From Rhizobium mongolense subsp. loessense (GTDB lineage: Bacteria > Pseudomonadota > Alphaproteobacteria > Rhizobiales > Rhizobiaceae): a DNA stretch of 64,000 nucleotides. Below are positions 43,170 to 51,545 of this stretch, piece after piece. Position 1 is the first letter of the stretch, and every line of letters starts with the position of its first letter. The notes beneath the pieces are model-generated. The model made no database searches and was not told the origin of the DNA. It was given only the letters and a program-made list of their open reading frames with translations. The DNA lies in NCBI RefSeq assembly GCF_900099775.1, contig NZ_FMTM01000008.1, forward strand, positions 124,001 to 188,000, read 5' to 3'. The translations under genes and the position numbers were made by a program.

Positions 43170-44039
43170 ATGAAGGGGATTATTCTCGCTGGCGGTACCG
43201 GAACTCGTTTGCACCCGATCACCCAGGCCGTCTCGAAACAGCTGGTGCCGGTCTACGACAAGCCGATGATCTACTATCCGCTGACGACGCTGATGCTCGC
43301 CGGCATCCGGGATCTCATGATCATCACCACGCCGCATGACGTCGAAGCCTTCAAGCGCCTTCTCGGCGACGGATCGCAATGGGGCATTTCGCTGACCTAT
43401 GCCGTACAGCCGAGCCCGGACGGCCTCGCCCAGGCCTTCATCATCGGCGCCGACTTCGTGCATGGCGACACCTCGGCACTCGTCCTCGGCGACAACATCT
43501 TCTATGGCCACGGCCTGCCGGAAATCATGAAATCCGGCACGAGTCGCCTTCAAGGCGCGACGGTCTTCGCCTATCACGTGACCGATCCGCAACGCTACGG
43601 CGTCGTCGGTTTCGACGCGAACATGAATGCGCTGTCGATCGAGGAAAAGCCCAATGAGCCGAGATCGAACTGGGCGGTGACCGGCCTCTATTTCTACGAT
43701 CAGCAGGTGGTCGATATCGCCGCCAATCTGAAGCCGTCACCGCGCGGTGAATTGGAGATCACCGATGTTAACCGCACCTATCTCGAACGCGGACAGCTCT
43801 TCGTGGAACTGATGGGCCGCGGCTATGCCTGGCTCGACACCGGCACACCGGACAGCCTGCTCGACGCCGCAGGTTTTGTCAGCACGCTGGAGAAACGCCA
43901 GGGCTTCAAGATCGCCTGTCCCGAGGAAGTCGCCTGGCGCATGGGATACATTTCGCAGGATGACCTCGCCAAGCTCGCCGAAAGGCTCGGCAAGAGCGCC
44001 TACGGTCAATATCTGTCGAAGCTCTCCTCCGACTGGTGA
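43170..44039 (+). CDS. rfbA: Glucose-1-phosphate thymidylyltransferase
   Basis: RmlA makes dTDP-glucose from dTTP and glucose-1-phosphate, the first step of the rhamnose pathway. The 289-residue product starts with the nucleotidyltransferase signature GIILAGGTGTRLHPITQAVS, followed by KPMIYYPLTTLMLAGI and VLGDNIFYGHGLPE (metal aspartate). TAGGGAGATACGA precedes the ATG. Last of the four rml genes; convergent with recJ with a 13-bp gap. Confidence 0.97.
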   Translation: MKGIILAGGTGTRLHPITQAVSKQLVPVYDKPMIYYPLTTLMLAGIRDLMIITTPHDVEAFKRLLGDGSQWGISLTYAVQPSPDGLAQAFIIGADFVHGDTSALVLGDNIFYGHGLPEIMKSGTSRLQGATVFAYHVTDPQRYGVVGFDANMNALSIEEKPNEPRSNWAVTGLYFYDQQVVDIAANLKPSPRGELEITDVNRTYLERGQLFVELMGRGYAWLDTGTPDSLLDAAGFVSTLEKRQGFKIACPEEVAWRMGYISQDDLAKLAERLGKSAYGQYLSKLSSDW

Positions 44040-44052
44040 GCCCGCTCGGTGA

Positions 44053-45885
44053 CTATCGGGCCGGCGCCGCGTCGCAGACACGCAGCTGGATGCGCCGCGC
44101 ACCCTGATAATGCTCGGCCCCCAGCATTCCCGCCACATGCAGGCTCGCCCCGCGGGAATTGAGCAGGAGTTTGCCGAGCGAGGTGTCTGCGGCCCGGAAA
44201 GCGATACCGTCGAGGCGGGAGCCGTCCATTGCCTCAAGCGTTACCTTCACATGTTTCTCACCGACCATCCGCGCGTCGCGCAGACGATGCGCGGGCACCG
44301 CGAAGATCGGCTGTGAATGCCCCGAGCCGTAGGGCCCGGCCGTTTCCAACCGGTCGATCAGTTCGATCGTCGCACCGCTGGCGCCGATCGCGCCATCGAT
44401 CCTCAGCGTCTCATTGGCAACCAGCGCCGCAACGGTTTTTTCCGCACGTTCTGTAAAGAAGTTGCGCAAGGCTCCGAGCTTTTCGCGCTCGACGGTCAGG
44501 CCCGCAGCCATCGCATGACCGCCCCCCTTGAGGAGCAGGCCTTCATCGACCGCCGCACGCACCATCCTTCCCATGTCGAAACCGTTGATAGAGCGGCCGG
44601 AGCCCGTTCCGCGGCCCGACGGGTCGAAGGCGATGGCGAAGGCCGGACGCTTGAATTTCTCCTTCAGCCGCGCAGCCAGCAGGCCGACGATGCCCGGGTG
44701 CCACTTGTCCCGTGCGGTGACGATCACCGAGGCGCCCTCGCCGTCTCCATACTCGGCAAGCGCCTCCGCCTCGGCCTCCTGCAGCATCGCCGCTTCCATC
44801 GCCTGGCGCTCGCGGTTGAGCTCGTCCAGCCGCTGGGCGATGACCTCCGCTTCGCCGGTATCGTCCAGCGTCAGAAGCCTGCTGCCGAGTGCAGCGTCGC
44901 CGATGCGGCCGCCGGCATTGATGCGCGGACCGATGAGGAAGCCGAAATGATAGGGCGTCACCGGCCCGGAAAGGCCCGCCTTGCGAAAAAGTGCCGCGAG
45001 CCCGGCATTGCTCTGGTGGCGCGCGGCGACCAGGCCCTTGACGACATAGGCCCGGTTCAGCCCCTTGAGCGGCACGACATCGCAGACCGTCGCCAGTGCT
45101 ACGATGTCCAGCCACTGCAGCAAATCGATGGCCAAAATTCGCTTGTCGCCCGTCTCGCGCAGCAGCCTCAGCGCCGCGACCAGCACTAGGAAGACGACGC
45201 CCGCAGCACAGAGATGCCCCTGCCCGGAAAGATCGTCCTCGCGGTTCGGGTTCACCAGAGCATGGCAGTGCGGCAGATCATGTGTCACCTGGTGGTGATC
45301 GATGACGACGACGTCGATATTTCGCTTTTCGGCAGCCCCCAGAGCTTCGTGGCTGGTCGAGCCGCAATCGACCGTCACGATCAGCTGCGCGCCGTTGTCG
45401 ATTAGCTGATTGATCGCGGCCGGATTGGGTCCGTAGCCCTCAAAGATGCGATCGGGAATGTAGATATTGGCCCTCACGCCGAAATGTGTGAGGAAACGGT
45501 ACATCAGCGCCGAGGAAGCCGCGCCATCGACGTCATAGTCGCCGAAGATCGCAACGCTCTCGCCGCGCCGGATTGCCTCGACCAGACGTCTGGCCGCCTT
45601 CTCGCAATCCGTCAGCGTATAGGGATCAGGCATTAGGCTGCGGATCGTCGGATCGAGAAATTCCAGGGCCTCGTCGACCCCGACGCCCCGCCCGGCAAGC
45701 ACGCGCGCAATCAAATCCGGCAGGCCGTGCACCTGCGATATGGCGAGCGCGCGGTTCTGTCCCGCCTGATCCAGGCGCGACACCCAGCGGTTATCGAGGA
45801 CGGATTTCTCCACTCCCAGAAATGCCCGCTGTACCGGATCGGCCGCTATATCCACAACGCCCCTCTGACGCCCAACGCTTGTCAC
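44053..45885 (-). CDS. recJ: Single-stranded-DNA-specific exonuclease RecJ
   Basis: A 5'-3' ssDNA exonuclease for recombination and mismatch/base-excision repair. The 610-residue product has DHH-family motifs: AIFGDYDVDGAASS (motif I), VDCGSTSHEAL, VIDHHQVTHDLPHCHALVNP (the DHH motif), the DHHA1 region with SGRSINGFDMG and LLKGGGHAMAAGLTV, and the C-terminal OB part. Start is GTG 45885; there is no strong ribosome site, but the family's N-terminus begins near here. It probably ends the core side of the surface-polysaccharide cassette. Confidence 0.95.
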   Translation of the reverse strand: MTSVGRQRGVVDIAADPVQRAFLGVEKSVLDNRWVSRLDQAGQNRALAISQVHGLPDLIARVLAGRGVGVDEALEFLDPTIRSLMPDPYTLTDCEKAARRLVEAIRRGESVAIFGDYDVDGAASSALMYRFLTHFGVRANIYIPDRIFEGYGPNPAAINQLIDNGAQLIVTVDCGSTSHEALGAAEKRNIDVVVIDHHQVTHDLPHCHALVNPNREDDLSGQGHLCAAGVVFLVLVAALRLLRETGDKRILAIDLLQWLDIVALATVCDVVPLKGLNRAYVVKGLVAARHQSNAGLAALFRKAGLSGPVTPYHFGFLIGPRINAGGRIGDAALGSRLLTLDDTGEAEVIAQRLDELNRERQAMEAAMLQEAEAEALAEYGDGEGASVIVTARDKWHPGIVGLLAARLKEKFKRPAFAIAFDPSGRGTGSGRSINGFDMGRMVRAAVDEGLLLKGGGHAMAAGLTVEREKLGALRNFFTERAEKTVAALVANETLRIDGAIGASGATIELIDRLETAGPYGSGHSQPIFAVPAHRLRDARMVGEKHVKVTLEAMDGSRLDGIAFRAADTSLGKLLLNSRGASLHVAGMLGAEHYQGARRIQLRVCDAAPAR

Positions 45886-46027
45886 CGCCCCGGGACCGGG
45901 GCGCTTTCGGCAGATTTATGTGGCTTTGGTGGAGCACACAACGATTTTGGACGCGAAGGCGCATGTTAGCTGTGGACGAGAATGCCCGGCCGCCTCGCTC
46001 GCCAGTTCTTTTAAGGAAGACGGGTTC

Positions 46028-47350
46028 TCAATCTTCTTTGGGACGCTCGATGCGGATCACCTGCGGTTCGCCGACGAGGTAACCTTCGCCCTTGATCGCA
46101 GCAACAGCCTTGCGCACGGAATCCTCCATCGTGGCATGGGTGACAAGGATGATCGTCTGGTGGTGCGACGGCGCCAGGTGCTGCTGCGACCGCTGCACAA
46201 TGGATTCCAGAGAGATGTGGTTTTCCGCCATGCGCGTCGCGATGCTCGCAAAAACGCCGGTGCGGTCAAGCACCGTCAGGCGGATGAAATAGCCGCCTTC
46301 ATGGCTCTTCATCCGGGCCTTGCGGTAGGATTCCAGCGCCTTTGCCGGATGGCCGAGAACCGGTACGCGCTGCGCGCCAGGCTGGCTTTTGGCGATGTCG
46401 GCGATATCGCCAAGCACCGAGGATGCCGTCGCATTGCCGCCGGCACCCGGGCCAACCATCAGCAGTTCGCCAAGAATATCGGACTCGATCGCCACAGCGT
46501 TGGTGACGCCGTCCACCTGGGCGATGACCGAATCGACAGGCACCATGGTCGGGTGCACGCGCTGTTCGATGCCGGTATCGGTGCGCTGTGCGACGCCGAG
46601 CAGCTTGATGCGATAGCCGAGCTCGGCCGCCGCATGGATATCCTCGATCGAAATATTCGTTATGCCTTCGAGGTAGATGTCGTCAGCCGCGATCTGGTTG
46701 CCGAAGGCAAGCGTCGTCAGGATCGAGAGCTTGTGCGCCGTATCATTGCCCTCGATGTCGAAGGCCGGATCTGCTTCGGCGTAGCCGAGACGCTGTGCTT
46801 CCTTCAGGCAATCTGCAAAGGAGAGGCCCTCCTTCTCCATCTTGGTCAGGATGTAATTGCAGGTGCCGTTCATGATGCCGTAAATGCGCGAAATCGTGTT
46901 GCCTGTCAGCGATTCACGCAGCGCCTTGATGACGGGAATGCCGCCGGCCACGGCCGCTTCGAAATTCAGCAGCGTGCCCTTTTCTTCCGCGATCGTCGCC
47001 AGTTCGACGCCGTGATAGGCAAGCAGCGCCTTGTTGGCTGTCACCACGTGGAGACCACGTTCGAGAGCAGCGCGCACCGAACTGTTGGCAGGGCCGTTGG
47101 CGCCGCCGATGAGCTCGACGAAAACGTCGATGTCACCTTTTTCAGCCAGGTCTTCCGGCCGGTCGAACCACTCGACGCCGGCAAGATGAAGGCCGCGGTC
47201 CTTGGTCTTGTCGCGAGCCGAAACGCCCGTAATCAGGATCGGCCGCCCGCATGTGGCAGCAAGCTCGTTGCTGCGGCTCTGAATGATACGGACGAGCGAA
47301 GCACCAACGGTGCCAAGGCCCGCAATGCCGATTTTGAGGGCGTCTGTCAT
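46028..47350 (-). CDS. hom: Homoserine dehydrogenase
   Basis: Reduces aspartate semialdehyde to homoserine for threonine and methionine. The 440-residue product has the NAD(P) domain (KIGIAGLGTVGASLVRIIQS), the catalytic region GIMNGTCNYILTKMEKEGLS and AEADPAFDIEGNDTAHKLSI, and a C-terminal ACT domain (about 355-440, RLTVLDRTGVFASIATRMAE) for feedback control by threonine. It is the second gene of a minus-strand pair after an aminotransferase gene, separated by 67 bp with a hairpin. Confidence 0.97.
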   Translation of the reverse strand: MTDALKIGIAGLGTVGASLVRIIQSRSNELAATCGRPILITGVSARDKTKDRGLHLAGVEWFDRPEDLAEKGDIDVFVELIGGANGPANSSVRAALERGLHVVTANKALLAYHGVELATIAEEKGTLLNFEAAVAGGIPVIKALRESLTGNTISRIYGIMNGTCNYILTKMEKEGLSFADCLKEAQRLGYAEADPAFDIEGNDTAHKLSILTTLAFGNQIAADDIYLEGITNISIEDIHAAAELGYRIKLLGVAQRTDTGIEQRVHPTMVPVDSVIAQVDGVTNAVAIESDILGELLMVGPGAGGNATASSVLGDIADIAKSQPGAQRVPVLGHPAKALESYRKARMKSHEGGYFIRLTVLDRTGVFASIATRMAENHISLESIVQRSQQHLAPSHHQTIILVTHATMEDSVRKAVAAIKGEGYLVGEPQVIRIERPKED

Positions 47351-47376
47351 GGAACGATCCTGCGTGTTTTATGAGA

Positions 47377-47400
47377 GGCAGCCGCCAAAAAGCGGCTGCC
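47377..47400 (-). terminator. Hairpin between the aminotransferase gene and hom
   Basis: A perfect 9-bp stem GGCAGCCGC/GCGGCTGCC around a 6-nt A-rich loop (T-rich on the minus strand). It lies 17 nt after the aminotransferase stop. There is no clear U tract, so termination may be partial, and hom may be co-transcribed with reduced output. Confidence 0.5.
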
Positions 47401-47417
47401 GTTGAAGTATGAAGATA

Positions 47418-48647
47418 TCAGCGGTGCGCGTTGAGCGAGATGACGTTGTGCATCGTCTCGTCGGCCGTCGACAGGAACTTCTTGATGTTTCGGGCGGCCT
47501 GGCGGATGCGATGCTCGTTCTCCACGAGCGCCAGACGCACGTAATCGTCGCCCTGCTCGCCGAAACCGACGCCCGGTGCGACCGCGACATCGGCCTTTTC
47601 GACGAGCAGCTTGGAAAATTCCAGCGAACCGAGATGACGGAACTTTTCCGGGATCTTCGCCCAGGCAAACATCGTGGCTGCCGGCGGCGGCACGTCGAAA
47701 CCGGCCTTGCCAAAGCTCTCGACCATCACGTCGCGGCGGCGCTTGTAGACGTTGCGGACTTCCGCGATGTCGGAACCGTCGCCGTTCAGCGCATGCGTCG
47801 CCGCGACCTGGATCGGCGTGAAGGCGCCGTAGTCAAGGTAGGACTTGACGCGCGTCAGGGCCGCGATCAGCCGCTCGTTGCCAACCGCAAAACCCATGCG
47901 CCAGCCGGGCATCGAGAAGGTCTTCGACATCGAGGTGAACTCGACGGTGACATCCATGGCGCCAGGGACCTGCAGGACAGACGGCGGCGGCTCGCCATCG
48001 AAGTAGATTTCCGAGTAGGCGAGGTCCGACAGCACGATGATGTCGTGCTTCTTCGCGAAGGCAACGACATCCTTGTAGAAATCGAGCGTCGCGACAAGGG
48101 CCGTCGGGTTGGACGGATAGTTGAGGACCAGCGCTAAGGGCTTCGGGATCGAGTGTCGCACGGCCCGCTCCAACGGCTGGAAGAAGTTCTCGTCCGGCTC
48201 GACCGGGATCGAACGGATCACACCGCCCGCCATCAAAAAGCCGAAGGCATGGATCGGGTAGGTCGGGTTCGGGCAGAGAATGACGTCGCCCGGCGCGGTG
48301 ATCGCCTGCGCCATGTTGGCGAAGCCTTCCTTCGAGCCGAGGGTCGCGACGACCTGCGTATCCGGATTGAGCTTCACGCCGAAACGCCGGGCGTAATAGG
48401 CGGCCTGTGCCCGGCGAAGACCGGGAATGCCCTTGGAGGAGGAATAGCGGTGCGTGCGCGGATCCTGGACGACCTCGCACAGTTTGTCGACGATCGCCTT
48501 TGGAGTGGGGAGATCCGGATTTCCCATGCCGAGATCGATGATATCGGCGCCGCCCGCTCGCGCGCTCGCTTTCAAACGGTTGACCTGTTCGAAAACGTAA
48601 GGCGGCAAACGCCGGACTTTGTGAAACTCTTCCATCTCTTTCCCCAT
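47418..48647 (-). CDS. Class I/II aminotransferase (LL-diaminopimelate or alanine aminotransferase-like)
   Basis: A PLP enzyme of about 409 residues. It has IIDLGMGNPDLPTPKAIVDK, the PNPTYPIHAFGFLMAGGVIR segment, the aspartate region VLSDLAYSEIYFDG, the Schiff-base lysine in TSMSKTFSMPGWRMGF, and the substrate-binding arginine in YVRLALVENEHRIRQ. The family includes LL-DAP aminotransferase and AlaC-type alanine transaminases; rhizobial copies beside hom are often annotated either way. A start at MEEFHKV (48635) is plausible. Confidence 0.92.
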   Translation of the reverse strand: MGKEMEEFHKVRRLPPYVFEQVNRLKASARAGGADIIDLGMGNPDLPTPKAIVDKLCEVVQDPRTHRYSSSKGIPGLRRAQAAYYARRFGVKLNPDTQVVATLGSKEGFANMAQAITAPGDVILCPNPTYPIHAFGFLMAGGVIRSIPVEPDENFFQPLERAVRHSIPKPLALVLNYPSNPTALVATLDFYKDVVAFAKKHDIIVLSDLAYSEIYFDGEPPPSVLQVPGAMDVTVEFTSMSKTFSMPGWRMGFAVGNERLIAALTRVKSYLDYGAFTPIQVAATHALNGDGSDIAEVRNVYKRRRDVMVESFGKAGFDVPPPAATMFAWAKIPEKFRHLGSLEFSKLLVEKADVAVAPGVGFGEQGDDYVRLALVENEHRIRQAARNIKKFLSTADETMHNVISLNAHR

Positions 48648-48857
48648 GGAAATGCGGCCACCATGACCGCGCTCGAAGCTCGTTTGTTCCCGGCTGCCTG
48701 CGACACGAACTTCACAATCGCAAACGCCGTAATCATCAGACTTTCGTCCCGCGGCGAATCTTTGACGAAAGGCCGCGACAGACGCGTATTATCGGGAAAA
48801 TTGCGTCTCCCGCCAGCTGCGGAAGGCTTTGCGTCCAAATCGCCTGAAAGGCAAGGC

Positions 48858-49274
48858 TTAATTGCCGATTGCAGAGAGCGCGTCTGTGCCGTGCTCGGCC
48901 GCAAGCTTGCGATATTCGGCCACCCGCCGCTGATATTCGGCTTCCGAAATCGTGCCTGCCTTGCGTTGGACGCGGAGTCCCGAAAGCTTCTGCCCCAAGC
49001 TTGCGGCTTCCTCGTTGCTCATCTGGGCGTTTGCTGCCGTCAGCGGCGCGCCGAAGCTCGGATAGCCGTCCGGATAATGGGCAAGGCTGCTTTGTGTCGG
49101 CTCCTCGCCCTTGGTCGGCGTCATGACGACGGCCGTCGGAGGCGCGCGCCGCGCCGCGGCGGCCGCCTTCTGCTCCGGCGTGTATGCGCATCCAGCAAGC
49201 GTCATCGCTGCGGCCGCGGCAGCGAGTGCCATGCGGGTTGCGAGTGCCATGCCTATGATGCCGTTGGTCGTCAT
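48858..49274 (-). CDS. SHOCT-domain lipoprotein
   Basis: A 138-residue exported protein with a lipobox (MTLAGC, Cys28) and a C-terminal SHOCT-like helical pair (LSGLRVQRKAGTISEAEYQR and RVAEYRKLAAEHG). The middle is Pro/Thr-rich. Such proteins are membrane-associated; function unknown. The ATG at 49274 is chosen because the signal peptide follows it directly. It is divergent from phaC. Confidence 0.8.
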   Translation of the reverse strand: MTTNGIIGMALATRMALAAAAAAMTLAGCAYTPEQKAAAAARRAPPTAVVMTPTKGEEPTQSSLAHYPDGYPSFGAPLTAANAQMSNEEAASLGQKLSGLRVQRKAGTISEAEYQRRVAEYRKLAAEHGTDALSAIGN

Positions 49275-49315
49275 GCCAGATCTTCCAAATCCTGAAGCCT
49301 CAGCGACTGTTAAAT

Positions 49316-49330
49316 TTGTCGCAGCAACAA
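49316..49330 (+). promoter_or_regulatory. Possible operator upstream of phaC
   Basis: TTGTCGCAGCAACAA is an imperfect palindrome with arms TTGT and ACAA seven bases apart and GC pairs inside. It has the same TTGT-N7-ACAA outline as the site near the phasin promoter (2018-2032). It lies 99 bp before the phaC start codon. A shared regulator is inference. Confidence 0.35.
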
Positions 49331-49428
49331 AGCAATAGCACGAGTGCGCTTGCGTTGAACTTGTTTTCTCGATCCGGGACGATGTACAACTCGATATGCA
49401 AGAGAATTGCTGCCGCCGGAGGAGACGC

Positions 49429-51264
49429 GTGACCGACAGCAAGCAGGAAAATGGCGGGAAGACGAAACCCTCGGGATTCGAACCGAATCTCGATCCTTAC
49501 CTGTTGAAGGATCCCGAGGCGATGGCGATGAACATTGCCCGCGCGCTGGAAAACCTCGGCAAGGCGGCTTCCGTCTGGCTTGCGCCGCGCAAGAGCGGGG
49601 AAATCAACGACCGGCTCGCCGCGCCGATGACCGACATGGTCAAGACGCTCTCGAAGGTCACCGAATACTGGATGTCCGATCCACGTCGGACTTTCGAGGC
49701 GCAAACACAGCTGATGAGCAGCTATTTCGGCGTCTGGATGCGTTCGATGCAACGATTGCAGGGCGAGGCTGGCGAACCCGAGCCGGAGCGCAAGGACAAG
49801 CGCTTTTCCGACGCCGACTGGCAGAAGAACCCCTTCTTCGATTTCCTGCGTCAAGTCTATTTCATCACCGCCGACTGGGCAGAGAAAATCGTCGCCCAGA
49901 CCGAAGGGCTCGACGAACATACGAGGCATAAGGCGAGCTTCTACGTGAAGCAGATCACCGCTGCCCTTTCGCCGAGCAATTTCGTCGCCACTAACCCGCA
50001 GCTCTACCGCGAAACGATCGCAACCAGCGGCGAAAACCTGGTGCGCGGTATGAAGATGCTGGCGGAGGACATCGCGGCCGGCCGCGGCGACCTGAAACTG
50101 CGCCAAACCGACATGACAAAATTCGCCGTCGGCCGAGACATGGCGCTGACCCCCGGCAAGGTGATCGCGCAGAACGACATCTGCCAGATCATCCAGTACG
50201 AGTCGTCCACGGATACGGTGCTGAAACGCCCCCTTCTCATCTGCCCGCCGTGGATCAACAAATTCTATATTCTCGACCTCAACCCGCAGAAATCCTTCAT
50301 TAAATGGTGTGTCGACCAGGGCCATACCGTCTTCGTCATCTCATGGGTGAACCCTGATGCCCGCCATGCCGGGAAGGATTGGACGGCCTATGCCCGCGAG
50401 GGCATCGATTTCGCGCTGGAAACGATCGAAAAGGCCACCGATGAAACGGATGTGAACAGCGTCGGCTATTGCGTCGGCGGCACGCTGCTTGCGGCAACAC
50501 TGGCCTTGCATGCCAAGGAGAAAAACAAGCGCATCAAGACGGCGACGCTGTTCACCACCCAGGTCGACTTCACCCATGCGGGCGACCTCAAGGTCTTCGT
50601 CGACGAGGAGCAGTTGGAAGCACTCGAGGCGCATATGCAGGCGACCGGCTATCTCGACGGCTCGAAGATGGCGACCGCCTTCAACATGCTGCGCGCCTCC
50701 GAGCTGATCTGGCCCTATTTCGTCAACAACTACCTGAAGGGCGAGATGCCGATGCCCTTCGACCTACTCTTCTGGAATGCCGATTCCACCCGCATGGCCG
50801 CCGCCAACCACGCCTTCTACCTGCGCAACTGCTATCTCAGGAACGCGCTCACCGCCGGCGAGATGATGCTTGGCGGCAAGACCGTATCGCTAAAAGACGT
50901 GAAGATCCCGATCTACAATCTGGCGACCCGCGAAGACCATATCGCGCCTGCGAATTCCGTCTTCCTCGGCAGCCGGTTCTTCGGCGGAAAAGTCGATTTC
51001 GTGCTGGCCGGCTCCGGCCATATCGCCGGCGTCGTCAACCCGCCCGACAAGAAGAAATACCAGTTCTGGACCGGCGGCTCCACCAGGGGTGATTACGACA
51101 CCTGGCTTGCCAAAGCCGAGGAAAACCCAGGCTCCTGGTGGCCGCACTGGCACGCCTGGATCGAAGCCAAGGACGCTAAACGCGTGCCAGCGCGCAAACC
51201 CGGCGGCACGGCGCTCAACGCCATCGAGGAAGCACCGGGCAGCTACGTCATGGAGCGGGCATAG
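49429..51264 (+). CDS. phaC: Class I polyhydroxyalkanoate synthase
   Basis: Polymerises 3-hydroxybutyryl-CoA into PHB at the granule surface. The 611-residue product has the long N-terminal domain (about 1-245), then the alpha/beta-hydrolase core: LLICPPWINKFYILDLNPQK, the lipase-like box GYCVGGT with catalytic Cys348, acid Asp503 in TREDHIAP, and His531 in AGSGHIAGV. GTG 49429 follows GGAGGAGACGC. The ATG at 49396 lacks such a site. It is divergent from a SHOCT lipoprotein gene. Confidence 0.97.
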   Translation: MTDSKQENGGKTKPSGFEPNLDPYLLKDPEAMAMNIARALENLGKAASVWLAPRKSGEINDRLAAPMTDMVKTLSKVTEYWMSDPRRTFEAQTQLMSSYFGVWMRSMQRLQGEAGEPEPERKDKRFSDADWQKNPFFDFLRQVYFITADWAEKIVAQTEGLDEHTRHKASFYVKQITAALSPSNFVATNPQLYRETIATSGENLVRGMKMLAEDIAAGRGDLKLRQTDMTKFAVGRDMALTPGKVIAQNDICQIIQYESSTDTVLKRPLLICPPWINKFYILDLNPQKSFIKWCVDQGHTVFVISWVNPDARHAGKDWTAYAREGIDFALETIEKATDETDVNSVGYCVGGTLLAATLALHAKEKNKRIKTATLFTTQVDFTHAGDLKVFVDEEQLEALEAHMQATGYLDGSKMATAFNMLRASELIWPYFVNNYLKGEMPMPFDLLFWNADSTRMAAANHAFYLRNCYLRNALTAGEMMLGGKTVSLKDVKIPIYNLATREDHIAPANSVFLGSRFFGGKVDFVLAGSGHIAGVVNPPDKKKYQFWTGGSTRGDYDTWLAKAEENPGSWWPHWHAWIEAKDAKRVPARKPGGTALNAIEEAPGSYVMERA

Positions 51265-51545
51265 CGGCACGGCTTGCAAGGCAAACGCGTTCTTTCAAAG
51301 ACGATGAGGCTCGCCGGAGACGGCCGCCAGCTCTTTCGTTGCCGCATCGCGAGAACCGGCAAACCGGGCCATTTCGTCCAACTAGATAATCCCGTAAAGG
51401 AATTAGTTACCATAGTGCGTCATGCTTGTAGGCAGTCGGCAAGTCGCATCGGGCCTCATTTTGGCCCTCTTGCTTCATTACCGGCTCCGGCAAGGGCGTT
51501 CCGCGTAAGCCGCCGGTAATGTGACGCGTTGGGAAACCGAGTAGT

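Noticed and set aside
45920..47374. Long open frame (484 codons) on the plus strand
   Set aside because: It is antisense to hom, whose protein is fully conserved. No domain is recognisable in the frame.
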